Shown: positions 1 through 6,639, counted from the stretch's first letter. The stretch is 8,498 nucleotides of DNA from Oscillospiraceae bacterium (GCA_003453215.1 DMMB01000061.1:1-8498), one strand, 5' to 3'. Numbers and translations: made by a program. The notes: a model not told the origin generated them from the letters alone.

Positions 1-62
1 GGCCTGCGGCCCTGTGCCCGGAATGCGCAGGGATGGAACGAGGAAAGAAAGGGGGCGCTGCC

Positions 63-773
63 ATGCGGCGGGAACTGTGGGTAGATGGGGTGGACCTAAG
101 CTACGAATGGGAGAAAAAACAGGTAAAGAACCTGAACCTGCGGGTGCGCCCGGATGGGAGCCTCCATGTTTCTACGGCGCGGGGAGTTCCCCCTGCGGTA
201 GTGGATGATTTTGTAAGAAGCCATGCCGACCGTATTCGAAAAGCGCGGCAGTACTGGAAAGAAGAGCGCCCAAGCGAAGCCTTGGCGGTGGGAAACGGGG
301 CAAAGCTGCCCTGCCTGGGCCGGGAATTGACGCTGGCGCTGCAGCAGGGCCACCCAAAGAAAGCGGTGCTGCAGGGAGATAAGCTGCTCCTGACCCTGCC
401 CGACCCAACTGATACCAAGGCTGCCGAGCGGCTTATGGCCGGATGGTGGAAAGAAACCTGCGGGGAACTTTTTGCGGCGATACTGGAACGGTGGTACCCC
501 AGCTTTGCCCGGTGGAATATTCCCAAACCGATGCTGCGCACCCGCAGAATGACCAGCCGGTGGGGCAGCTGCCAACCGGCAACGGCGGTGATCACCATGA
601 ACGAACGGCTGCTGCACGCCCCGATGGAATGTACCGAATACATCATGGTGCATGAGCTGGCGCACCTGGTGCGGGCAGATCATTCCCCAGCTTTCCACGC
701 CGTGGTGACGGAGGTAATGCCGGACTGGAAAGAACGCAAAAGGCGGCTGCGGGAGGCGGTAATACCGCTGTAA
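63..773 (+). CDS. YgjP-like zinc metallopeptidase (COG1451, formerly DUF45)
   Basis: Predicted zinc-dependent hydrolase of the YgjP/COG1451 group, related to the M48 and SprT folds; the substrate is not known for most members. From the ATG at 63 it has 236 residues, a normal length for the family. The zinc site is HELAH at about residues 197-201, with a further His at 207 in RADHS and a following aromatic-His pair (FH), as expected. Upstream lies the family's RWGSC motif (about 166-170). The N-terminal half is a beta-rich region of the type common in this family. I chose the ATG at 63 because AAAGGGGG lies just before it. An in-frame ATG at 33 has a weaker site and would add ten residues. The frame is open to the window edge, so an even earlier start cannot be excluded. 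It ends with TAA. The next gene follows 24 bases later on the same strand. The family call is firm; the cellular role is not. Confidence 0.9.
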   Translation: MRRELWVDGVDLSYEWEKKQVKNLNLRVRPDGSLHVSTARGVPPAVVDDFVRSHADRIRKARQYWKEERPSEALAVGNGAKLPCLGRELTLALQQGHPKKAVLQGDKLLLTLPDPTDTKAAERLMAGWWKETCGELFAAILERWYPSFARWNIPKPMLRTRRMTSRWGSCQPATAVITMNERLLHAPMECTEYIMVHELAHLVRADHSPAFHAVVTEVMPDWKERKRRLREAVIPL

Positions 774-797
774 AGGACGCAAAGGGGGCAAGAAAGA

Positions 798-1202
798 ATG
801 ACAGAATTTGAGCGGGAGCTGGAACTGCTGTAGCGGGAGGGACTGAAGCAAAGTGCCCTGCGGCGGGAATATGAGCAAAAAGTGGGGGATTTGGCGCTGC
901 TGCCGCCAAAACTGCAGGCAGAGGGCAAAAATGAGGAGGAGATAGCCCGGACGATGCATACGGCCCGCCGGGAACTGGGGCGGCAATACAAGGAAGCGGC
1001 ACCGCCCCTGCTGAGAGAGTATATCTATGCGGCGACGGCGGCAAAATACGGCGACCCGCTGGGGCCGGATTATGAGAGCCTGCGCCGGCGCAAGAGCTGT
1101 GCCGAAGTGATCGAGGCGGCGGCAAGGCCGATAAAAAATCTGGATGAACGGATTACCATAGAGGGCTTCCGGGAATGGTACCGGCGGAGAGAAAAGGATT
1201 AA
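798..1202 (+). CDS. Unknown small protein, frame interrupted by TAG at codon 12
   Basis: An ATG at 798, preceded by a good AAAGGGGG ribosome site at about 780-788, opens a frame that reads eleven codons, meets TAG at 831-833, and then stays open to TAA at 1200-1202. Codon use on both sides of the TAG looks coding (GAG, CTG, CGG, GAA). Read through, the product would be 134 residues: charged and helical, with DPLGPDYESLRRR near the middle and an aromatic, Arg-rich end (FREWYRRREKD). I do not recognise the family. The next in-frame ordinary start is GTG at 882, which has no convincing ribosome site and would drop 28 codons. The simplest reading is a recent CAG-to-TAG nonsense change that truncates the gene. 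Amber read-through or a sequencing error are alternatives. It lies between the metallopeptidase and the 109-residue gene, all on the + strand. Confidence 0.6.
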
Positions 1203-1391
1203 TATTGTTATAAAATGACGGAATAATACGAATTGTAAAATAAAATGAACCAAAAAATGAGAAAATGGTGGCGTGTATCGCAGTGGGGGAGCTACGGCAC
1301 GAGGGCAAACCAAAAACATGGCGATAGCAAAAGGAAATGAGAGAAGGGCCGCCAGAGAGGACAAGGGTCGGGCGGCGGAGGGGAGGATAGG

Positions 1392-1721
1392 ATGGCAGTA
1401 CATGAATTTGGCATAATGGCCGAGGAACCGGCCAAGGGCCAACGATATGAGGAATATGAACCGAAGAAATACCACTGCATTGCTGTGAGAGACGAAGAAA
1501 TAGAACGGCTGCTGCCGGAAACAATGGGGCTGGAATTCTGCTGGCATACGGTGGATTGCCCCGGCAAGGGACTGGTCTATACAGGGATTACGTTAATTCC
1601 GTCCGCGACACTGCCAATGCTGCGGCAAATAGTGCGCCGGCAGGGCAATATGGCGGAACTGGCGGCGCTGCTGAAGCGGGCCGAGCGGGAGAATAAGTGG
1701 GTAATCCACTATGGAATATGA
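1392..1721 (+). CDS. Conserved-looking 109-residue protein of unknown function
   Basis: Soluble, acidic-to-neutral small protein with no signal peptide or membrane segment. The N-terminal half contains HEFGIMAEEP and a Tyr-rich acidic stretch (RYEEYEPKKYHCIAV). The middle has WHTVDCPGKGLVYTGITLIP, and the C-terminal half is a helix rich in Ala, Leu, Lys and Glu ending in WVIHYGI. The evenly spread Trp, His and Gly residues suggest a compact folded domain, but I do not know a named family or activity. The start is well set: GGAGGGGAGG lies five bases before the ATG. The 189 bases upstream (1203-1391) begin AT-rich and turn purine-rich; I see no convincing promoter or gene in them. Its TGA stop forms the first base of the ribosome site of the next gene, so the two are almost certainly translated together. 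Confidence 0.8.
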   Translation: MAVHEFGIMAEEPAKGQRYEEYEPKKYHCIAVRDEEIERLLPETMGLEFCWHTVDCPGKGLVYTGITLIPSATLPMLRQIVRRQGNMAELAALLKRAERENKWVIHYGI

Positions 1722-1731
1722 GGGAATGAGC

Positions 1732-2181
1732 ATGACGGAAAAAGAGATGTGGCGCAGCTGCTGTGCCCAGAATGGCATACCGGAGGAGACCCCCTACGAG
1801 GCATGGCCTTTCTGTGGAGGGGGACCGGGTGCCGATGAGCTGGCAGAGCTGGCGCGGGCAGGAAGTAAAACTGCGACCTCCAGTATGGTACTTTCTTTCC
1901 GGCGGGAGGGAGCGCCGCTGCCGCAGGCGGGCAATTACAGTGTAATTTTATATGCCAATGGCGAAGCCGCCTGCGTGCTGCGGGATACCCGGGTAACGGT
2001 ATGCCCCTTTAACGAGGTGCCGGCGGAGCACGCCTGGCGGGAAGGGGAGGGCAGCCGAACCCTGGAGGAATGGCGGGAAATCCACCGGCGGGCCTTTGCG
2101 CCGGATTACCGGGCGGCCGGGCTGGAATGGGATGAAGCGGGACAGTGCGTGCTGGAGGAATTTGAATGCATCTACCCATAA
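1732..2181 (+). CDS. ASCH-domain protein
   Basis: ASCH-domain protein (PUA-like fold) of about 149 residues. ASCH proteins bind RNA or nucleosides, and the E. coli member YqfB hydrolyses N4-acetylcytidine using a Lys-x-x-Thr pair plus a Glu. Here KTAT at about residues 46-49 gives the same K-x-x-T spacing. It is followed by GNYSVILYANGEAACVL (the central strands), PFNEV, the EGEG turn, and the WREIHRRAF helix typical of Firmicutes members; the chain ends EEFECIYP. Catalysis on acetylcytidine is inference only. The start is a choice: ATG at 1732 has GAGGGA six bases before it (1720-1725, overlapping the TGA of the previous gene). ATGs at 1711 and 1726 are in frame but less well placed. A start at 1711 would overlap the upstream gene by 11 bases. 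A terminator follows directly. Confidence 0.88.
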   Translation: MTEKEMWRSCCAQNGIPEETPYEAWPFCGGGPGADELAELARAGSKTATSSMVLSFRREGAPLPQAGNYSVILYANGEAACVLRDTRVTVCPFNEVPAEHAWREGEGSRTLEEWREIHRRAFAPDYRAAGLEWDEAGQCVLEEFECIYP

Positions 2182-2185
2182 AGAA

Positions 2186-2212
2186 AAAGCACCCCCAAGA
2201 GGGTGCTTTTTT
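2186..2212. terminator. Intrinsic terminator, probably bidirectional
   Basis: A nine-base-pair stem AAAGCACCC / GGGTGCTTT (2186-2194 with 2201-2209) encloses the six-base loop CCAAGA. Six T residues follow on the + strand (2207-2212), and an A-run on the left gives a T-run on the - strand. It sits five bases after the ASCH gene stop and about 40 bases beyond the stop of the convergent antiporter gene, so it can end both transcripts. Confidence 0.9.
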
Positions 2213-2252
2213 AATGCCTGAATAAAATGCAGAAGCAGGCGGAATCTTTAAT

Positions 2253-3476
2253 TTATTGCTGCGGGGCCGCCGGAGCCGGGGTGGCGGGAACTTCGGCAGG
2301 GGCATCGAGATCCGGCCAGCGGCGGTAGATAACTCCCAGCAGCAGCGGGGTGGCGATGGAGGATACCAGAATAAGCAGAATGACCGAGGTGAAATAGGCG
2401 GAGGTAAGCACTCCGGCCGAAAGCCCTTTTTGGGCGACGATGAGAGCAACCTCGCCGCGGGTCATCATACCAACGCCGATTTTAAGGCTATCGCAGGGAC
2501 GGAAGCGGCAGCAGCGCGCCGCCAGACCGCAGCCGATGACCTTGCTGAGCAGGGCGACGGCAACAAAGGCCAGCGAGAACAGGAGAATATCCATATTGAG
2601 GGCAGAAAGATCGGTTTTGAGACCGATGCTGGCGAAGAAAACCGGCCCGAAGATGAGGTAGCTGTTGATATCCATCTTTTTGGCAATGCGGCCGGCATCG
2701 CGGATGTTGCACAGAATGATGCCGGCGAGATAGGCACCGGTGATATCCGCCACGCCAAACCATTTTTCGGAGACATAGGCCATGAGCAGGCAGAAACCGA
2801 GGCTTAATATGGTGATGCGGTGGGTGTGCTCAAAGACGGTATCGAGATAGGCAAACAGGCGGGTGCCAATGAGCCAGATGACGACGGCAAACAGCAGGAA
2901 CAGCACAGTGCGCAGCAGCACCGTGAGAGGCCGTACCGTGGTATCCTTAAACCCAATGACAACGGTGAGCACAATGATGCCGATGACGTCATCGATGATG
3001 GCGGCGCTGACGATGGTGGTGCCCACCCGGCCGCGCAGATGACCCATTTCCCGGAGGGCCTGCACCGTAATGGAAACCGAGGTAGCGGTCATGATGGTGC
3101 CGATGTAAACCGCATGAAGGAAGCCTTCATCGCCCGGGGCAATGCCATAATAAAGGCAGAACAGCACCGTACCCAGTACCAGCGGAACAAAAACGCCGAC
3201 GCAGGCAATGAGCAGCGCAGCACCGCCGGTTTTTTTCAGCTCCTGCATATCGGTTTCCAGGCCGGTGCAGAACATAAGCAGAATGACGCCAATTTCCGCC
3301 ACGCCGGAGATGAAATCCGACTGCCCCACCCAGCCCAGCACACAGGGCCCGATGACCAGACCGGCCAGAATTTCGCCAACGACCTGCGGGGCGTGCAGAT
3401 AACGGGCCAACAGGCCAAAGGCTTTGGCGGTGAGAATGATGATGGCAAGATCGCGGCAGACCGCATAGGTAGGCAT
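2253..3476 (-). CDS. Cation:proton antiporter, CPA2 family (Kef/NapA type)
   Basis: Integral membrane antiporter of 407 residues with the Na+/H+ exchanger domain (PF00999) and about a dozen hydrophobic segments. Family landmarks, in order: APQVVGEILAGLVIGP (29-44), FCTGLETD (69-76), TATSVSITVQAL (130-141), the ion-binding IDDVIG with Asp162-Asp163, FFASIGLKTDL (280-290) and GVGMMTRGEVALIVA (334-348). The paired Asp residues match the electrogenic two-aspartate type of CPA2 exchanger (as in NapA), which suggests Na+/H+ exchange, though K+/H+ exchange cannot be excluded. No TrkA-N/RCK regulatory domain follows the membrane part. Instead the protein ends in a roughly 20-residue Pro/Ala-rich tail. 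It starts at ATG 3476 with GGTGA upstream and has its own promoter. It is convergent with the ASCH gene and downstream of, but separately terminated from, the dnaD operon. Confidence 0.93.
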   Translation of the reverse strand: MPTYAVCRDLAIIILTAKAFGLLARYLHAPQVVGEILAGLVIGPCVLGWVGQSDFISGVAEIGVILLMFCTGLETDMQELKKTGGAALLIACVGVFVPLVLGTVLFCLYYGIAPGDEGFLHAVYIGTIMTATSVSITVQALREMGHLRGRVGTTIVSAAIIDDVIGIIVLTVVIGFKDTTVRPLTVLLRTVLFLLFAVVIWLIGTRLFAYLDTVFEHTHRITILSLGFCLLMAYVSEKWFGVADITGAYLAGIILCNIRDAGRIAKKMDINSYLIFGPVFFASIGLKTDLSALNMDILLFSLAFVAVALLSKVIGCGLAARCCRFRPCDSLKIGVGMMTRGEVALIVAQKGLSAGVLTSAYFTSVILLILVSSIATPLLLGVIYRRWPDLDAPAEVPATPAPAAPQQ

Positions 3477-3541
3477 AATTAAAAATCACCGGAACTTTCT
3501 TTTATTGATGTTCCATATAATATGCTTGGAAACGGTACCTA

Positions 3542-3570
3542 ATTATAGCCCGAAATGCGGCGGGGTGCAA
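3542..3570 (-). promoter_or_regulatory. Sigma-A promoter of the antiporter gene
   Basis: On the - strand TTGCAC (3570-3565) and a perfect TATAAT (3547-3542) are separated by 17 bases. The expected start of transcription is near 3535, leaving a leader of about 58 bases before the antiporter ATG. It lies beyond the terminator of the upstream operon. Confidence 0.8.
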
Positions 3571-3660
3571 GCGAAAACAGGGCGTTGCCTGTAAAATATG
3601 GCGGGGAATTTATCCGATGGCTTGTGAGAATGTAACAAGAGAGGGGAGAGGATAAGGGAC

Positions 3661-3700
3661 GAAAAAGAAAATCAGGCGGCCCCCAAGGGAAACCGCCTGA
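3661..3700 (-). terminator. Intrinsic terminator of the dnaD-dnaC-tcdA operon
   Basis: On the - strand the stem TCAGGCGG / CCGCCTGA (3700-3693 with 3679-3672) has a 13-base loop and is followed by TTTTCTTTTTC (3671-3661). It lies about 30 bases after the tcdA stop and before the antiporter promoter, so it separates the two transcription units. Confidence 0.9.
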
Positions 3701-3728
3701 AAAGGCCATGGGAATATTATGGGGAGCA

Positions 3729-4457
3729 TTACCATGAGGCCTGCCCCAACAGGTGCGCGACGACCTGGCTGGCGATGAGCAGCCCGGCGCTGGAGGGCAC
3801 CCATGGACTGCTGCCGGGGGTATCCTTGGGACGGGGCTGACCCGGTGCGGGAGCGGCCCCGCGGTTTTGGGGGGCGCGGGGCGGTTCGGTGGAATAGACC
3901 ACCCGCAGGTGTTCGATGCCGCGGGTCCGCAGCTCCCGGCGCATGACCCGAGCCAACGGGCAGGTAGAGGTCTGGCTGATATCGCAGGCGGTGAGCAGAT
4001 CTGGGCGAAGCTTATTGCCGGTGCCCATGCTGCTGATGATGGGGACCCCCAGCGCCTTGGCCGTCTGGATGAGGTGCAGTTTGGCTGTAACGGTATCGAT
4101 GGCATCCACAATGCAATCGAACCCGGAAAGATCGATGGCATCGGCATTTTCCGGCATATAAAAAATGGGGTATTCCGTCACTTCGATGGCAGGGTTGATG
4201 TCCCGCAGCCGGGCGGCCATGACACCGGCTTTTGGCTGCCCGATGGTGGAATGCAGCGCCACCAGCTGGCGATTGAGGTTGCTTTCGCTGACGGTATCGT
4301 GATCGATGAGGGCAAGGTGCCCTACGCCGGCCCGCCCCAGGGCTTCGCAGCACCAGCTGCCGACGCCCCCGAGACCGAAAACGGCTACTTTTTTATGAGA
4401 TAAAGTTTCGATGGCTTCTTCTCCGAGCAGCAGGGCAGTGCGTTCAAATTGGCTCAT
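3729..4457 (-). CDS. tcdA: tRNA threonylcarbamoyladenosine dehydratase (ThiF/E1-like)
   Basis: TcdA (CsdL) uses ATP to activate and dehydrate t6A at position 37 of ANN-decoding tRNAs, forming the cyclic form ct6A. The 242-residue chain has the E1/ThiF Rossmann fold: GLGGVGSW at 28-35 for ATP, IDHD at 51-54, NLNRQ at 60-64, and VDAIDTV at 117-123. It is followed by the subfamily stretch SSMGTGNKLRP (142-152), TSTCPLARVMRRELR (163-177) and VVYSTE (186-191), then PGSSPWVPSSAGLLIAS near the C-terminus. These last motifs separate TcdA from ThiF and MoeB. Residues about 192-213 are a Pro/Ala/Arg-rich linker. The ATG overlaps the TGA of the upstream ATPase gene (ATGA), with GGGAGGA nine bases before it inside that gene, so translation is coupled. 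It is the last gene of its operon and a terminator follows. Confidence 0.93.
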   Translation of the reverse strand: MSQFERTALLLGEEAIETLSHKKVAVFGLGGVGSWCCEALGRAGVGHLALIDHDTVSESNLNRQLVALHSTIGQPKAGVMAARLRDINPAIEVTEYPIFYMPENADAIDLSGFDCIVDAIDTVTAKLHLIQTAKALGVPIISSMGTGNKLRPDLLTACDISQTSTCPLARVMRRELRTRGIEHLRVVYSTEPPRAPQNRGAAPAPGQPRPKDTPGSSPWVPSSAGLLIASQVVAHLLGQASW

Positions 4458-5443
4458 ACTTTGGTTTCCTCCCGGTGGCGGGCCAGTTTTTGCTGGCGGA
4501 TATCCCGACCGACAAAACCATACATGGTGTAGCTGCCGATGAGCCGGGAAAGAATGCGCTCATGGTAGGTTTTGCTGAGGGCGGGCAGATCCAGATTGGT
4601 GCTGATGATGGTGGGACGGCTTTCGGTCATGCGGTCATTGATGACCTGATACAGCACCGACTGGCTGTATGCTGTGGCAAACTCGGCGCCCAGATCATCG
4701 AGAATTAAAAGATCGCAGGAAAGGATTTCCCGCATGGCGGAAAGATCCTCGGCCCCGGCTTCCCGGCTGAAGCGCACCCGCTCAAAACGATCGATGAGGG
4801 CCTGGGCAGGATAATAGCGGACCTCGTAGCCTTTGGCGGCCACTTCCAAGGCAATGCAGGCAGAGAGGTACGTTTTGCCCAGACCGGTGCGGCCCAAAAA
4901 CAGCAGATTGCCGGATTCGGGACCGAAATCGGCCGCATACCGGCGGCAGCGGTTCAGGATATTTTTCATGGTTTCCCGCGGGCTGCGTCCGCCCGGTTCG
5001 GCGGTATCGCTGTAATAGGTGAGATCAAAGCCTTCGAACCCATGACAGGCGGAAAGTACGCCGGCCGGCAGGGCAGCGACGGCCTGCTGGCGCAGCAGAG
5101 CATCCAGGCAGCGGCAGCGGCGCCCCTCTGCATAGCCGGTATCCCGGCAGAGGGGGCAGGTGTACTGCGGGCGCAGCAGCGCTTCATCGATGCCGCCCGC
5201 AGCCAGCAGATGCAGGCGATCCCGCTGCAGCTGCTCCAATGCCAGCTTGCAGGGTTCGGTTGGTTCGCCGTTACGGACGGCGGCGGTCAGCGCGCGGCAC
5301 AGTTCGGCAGCCCGACCATCAAATTCCCGCAGCTGCGGAAGATTTTGGTACAGTTCTTCCCGGCGCAGGGCAGCTTCCCTTTCGGCTTTGCTGCGCCGGC
5401 GGGCCAGCAGCTCCATGGCGCTGCGATAAGCATTTTCTCCCAT
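4454..5443 (-). CDS. DnaC/DnaI-like helicase loader ATPase
   Basis: AAA+ ATPase of 329 residues resembling DnaC of E. coli and DnaI of Bacillus, which bring the hexameric replicative helicase onto single-stranded DNA. The N-terminal third is helical and charged, followed by a likely zinc-binding knuckle with Cys96, Cys99, Cys110 and Cys112 (CPLCRDTGY...CRC). The C-terminal half is the ATPase: Walker A GRTGLGKT (184-191), Walker B LLILDDLG (245-252), sensor-1 STNLD (281-285) and a likely arginine finger in ERILSRLIG (295-303). AGGAAG lies six bases before the ATG. The DnaD-type gene ends 15 bases upstream and tcdA overlaps the stop, so all three are one operon. The DnaD neighbour supports a role in chromosomal helicase loading. 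A phage origin is less likely because no other phage gene is visible. Confidence 0.92.
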   Translation of the reverse strand: MGENAYRSAMELLARRRSKAEREAALRREELYQNLPQLREFDGRAAELCRALTAAVRNGEPTEPCKLALEQLQRDRLHLLAAGGIDEALLRPQYTCPLCRDTGYAEGRRCRCLDALLRQQAVAALPAGVLSACHGFEGFDLTYYSDTAEPGGRSPRETMKNILNRCRRYAADFGPESGNLLFLGRTGLGKTYLSACIALEVAAKGYEVRYYPAQALIDRFERVRFSREAGAEDLSAMREILSCDLLILDDLGAEFATAYSQSVLYQVINDRMTESRPTIISTNLDLPALSKTYHERILSRLIGSYTMYGFVGRDIRQQKLARHREETKV

Positions 5444-5458
5444 CGGTGGCTTCCTTTC

Positions 5459-6457
5459 TTATTCGTTGGCGTTCTGTTCCATGATGCGCATGGCCTCTCC
5501 AATATCGAAGGAGTATTCCCCGGCGGCGGCTCGCTGGGCGGCGCTGCGCTCCGCTTCGGCGGCTTCCACCGTGGTAATGCCCTTGGCCGCCCAGGCAGCC
5601 AATATTTTATCGATATAGGCAAAGGAGACTTTGCCGGTGGCTTCCACGGTACGGTCATAAGCCAGACGGAGGAGCGGTTCCGGAGTCATGTATTCCCCGC
5701 ACCAGCGGGTAACGCAGGCTTTTTCTTTGGCAGTCAGGGCCCGCTCCGGCAGACCAAACAGCCGGCGGATGCGGGTTTCATCATCTTCCTGCCGGGTGAG
5801 GCGCTGGATGTGATTTTCGGCTTTTTCGTAGGTATCGATGCCATCTTCCAGCCAGCCGGCCACCATTTTTTCCAGGTAGCTGAGCTTCTTTTTGCCTTTA
5901 TCGCGGCAATAGGCGGCGGCAACCAGCAGATATTCGGGACTGAGTTCCAGCGAACCGAACAGATAGGCCAGGATTTCCCGCTCGCTGGGGGAAAGCACGC
6001 TGCCGCGCGCGGCTTCCAGTTCGGCAGCCAGTGCGGCAAATTGCCGGTTTTCCCGCAGCAGGGTATTGATCTCCCCGGGAGAGAGGTGCCCCCGCGCCCG
6101 CAGGGTAGTGATGGTTTGCCCGGTAGGGGTTTGCACTGTAGTGGCCGCAGGAGCGGCCTGCTGTAAGGCCGATGGCGCCGGCGACGGCAGCTGCGGAGCC
6201 GGTGCGGCAGCCGATGCGGCATCGAACGTGAACAGCCCCGATTCCTGCCAATATTGCAGGCAATCGTCTACTTCGGCTGCGGGAAGGCCAAGCCGCGCGG
6301 CAATGCCTGCAGAATCGATGGGGCTTTGCCCCTGCCGCAGCGCCAGCAGCAGCACCTTGAGCTGCGCTTCGGTGCAGAATTTCAGATAACGATCGGCCAC
6401 AGCGGTGGGGACAGCAAAAACGCTGCCCCACGGGCCGGAATGAATCTCATAGGACAT
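5459..6457 (-). CDS. DnaD-domain replication initiation protein
   Basis: Protein of 332 residues in the DnaB/DnaD primosome family of Firmicutes (PF07261), which remodels DNA and helps load the replicative helicase. Residues 1-78 look like a winged-helix domain (DRYLKFCTEAQLKVLLLAL; IAARLGLPAAEVDDCLQYW). An Ala/Pro-rich linker follows at about 79-115. Two tandem DnaD modules come next: one at about 155-217, containing SYLEKMVAGWLEDGI and YEKAENHI, and one at about 240-303, containing AYIDKILAAWAAKGI. Both carry the Y-x-x-K-(I/M) to W signature. The architecture matches a clostridial DnaD-like protein rather than a truncated phage version. AAAGGAGG at 6474-6467 precedes the ATG at 6457 by nine bases. 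It is the first gene of the operon and sits just upstream of the helicase loader. Exact equivalence to Bacillus dnaB or dnaD cannot be settled from sequence by eye, so no symbol is given. Confidence 0.9.
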   Translation of the reverse strand: MSYEIHSGPWGSVFAVPTAVADRYLKFCTEAQLKVLLLALRQGQSPIDSAGIAARLGLPAAEVDDCLQYWQESGLFTFDAASAAAPAPQLPSPAPSALQQAAPAATTVQTPTGQTITTLRARGHLSPGEINTLLRENRQFAALAAELEAARGSVLSPSEREILAYLFGSLELSPEYLLVAAAYCRDKGKKKLSYLEKMVAGWLEDGIDTYEKAENHIQRLTRQEDDETRIRRLFGLPERALTAKEKACVTRWCGEYMTPEPLLRLAYDRTVEATGKVSFAYIDKILAAWAAKGITTVEAAEAERSAAQRAAAGEYSFDIGEAMRIMEQNANE

Positions 6458-6480
6458 AGTGGCTGTCCTCCTTTACCAGC

Positions 6481-6510
6481 GGGGGAGATATTGGATATTT
6501 TGCCTCCCCC
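6481..6510 (-). promoter_or_regulatory. Leader hairpin of the dnaD operon
   Basis: An inverted repeat GGGGGAG / CTCCCCC (6481-6487 with 6504-6510) encloses a 16-base AT-rich loop holding a second small ATAT pair. It lies between the promoter and the Shine-Dalgarno of the DnaD-domain gene. On the - strand the transcript reads GGGGGAGG first and the repeat ends about seven bases before AAAGGAGG. No T-run follows, so it is not a plain terminator. An operator or a translational control element is possible; its function is unknown. Confidence 0.55.
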
Positions 6511-6524
6511 TATCTTAGACCTTG

Positions 6525-6553
6525 ATTATACCACAATGAAATCTTAATGAGAA
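6525..6553 (-). promoter_or_regulatory. Extended -10 promoter of the dnaD-dnaC-tcdA operon
   Basis: On the - strand TTCTCA (6553-6548) is followed, after 17 bases, by a perfect TATAAT (6530-6525). The base pair TG one position before it gives the extended -10 form TGGTATAAT. Transcription should start near 6518, immediately upstream of the leader hairpin. Confidence 0.8.
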
Positions 6554-6579
6554 TACAAAAATGAAATTCCGGTGAACGG

Positions 6580-6609
6580 TTGCTTTTCGCGGGGGGAAAA
6601 GGTTATAAT
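6580..6609 (+). promoter_or_regulatory. Sigma-A promoter of the TSCPD gene cluster
   Basis: TTGCTT (6580-6585) and TATAAT (6604-6609) are separated by 18 bases on the + strand, with a predicted start near 6616. That leaves a short leader of about 24 bases before the TSCPD gene. It is back-to-back with the dnaD operon promoter, with about 27 bases between the two -35 elements. Confidence 0.75.
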
Positions 6610-6639
6610 AAAAGAAATTCACCGAAAGAAGGCCGAAAA

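Noticed and set aside
1203..1391. Small open frames (1245-1340 and about 1261-1420) in the gap before the 109-residue gene
   Set aside because: The products are about 31-50 residues of odd composition (Trp and Arg runs). No good ribosome site precedes them, and the second runs into the next gene in another frame. No convincing promoter was found either.
96..1547. Long - strand open frame of 483 codons opposite the first genes
   Set aside because: It is antisense to four + strand genes with good ribosome sites and recognisable products. Its translation is rich in Pro, Phe, His and Arg with no domain, as expected for a shadow frame in GC-rich DNA.
2820..3482. + strand open frame of 220 codons opposite the antiporter gene
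   Set aside because: It is rich in Asp, Gly, Asn and His from the antisense of membrane codons, has no domain, and lies opposite a clear antiporter.
5042..6166. + strand open frame of 374 codons opposite the dnaC and dnaD genes
   Set aside because: It has low-complexity Gly/Gln/Phe-rich composition and no ribosome site, and lies opposite two well supported domain proteins; a shadow frame.
6580..6639. Upstream TTG start for the TSCPD gene
   Set aside because: The TTG at 6580 is the -35 element of the promoter, so transcripts from it cannot include this codon. ATG 6640 has its own ribosome site.
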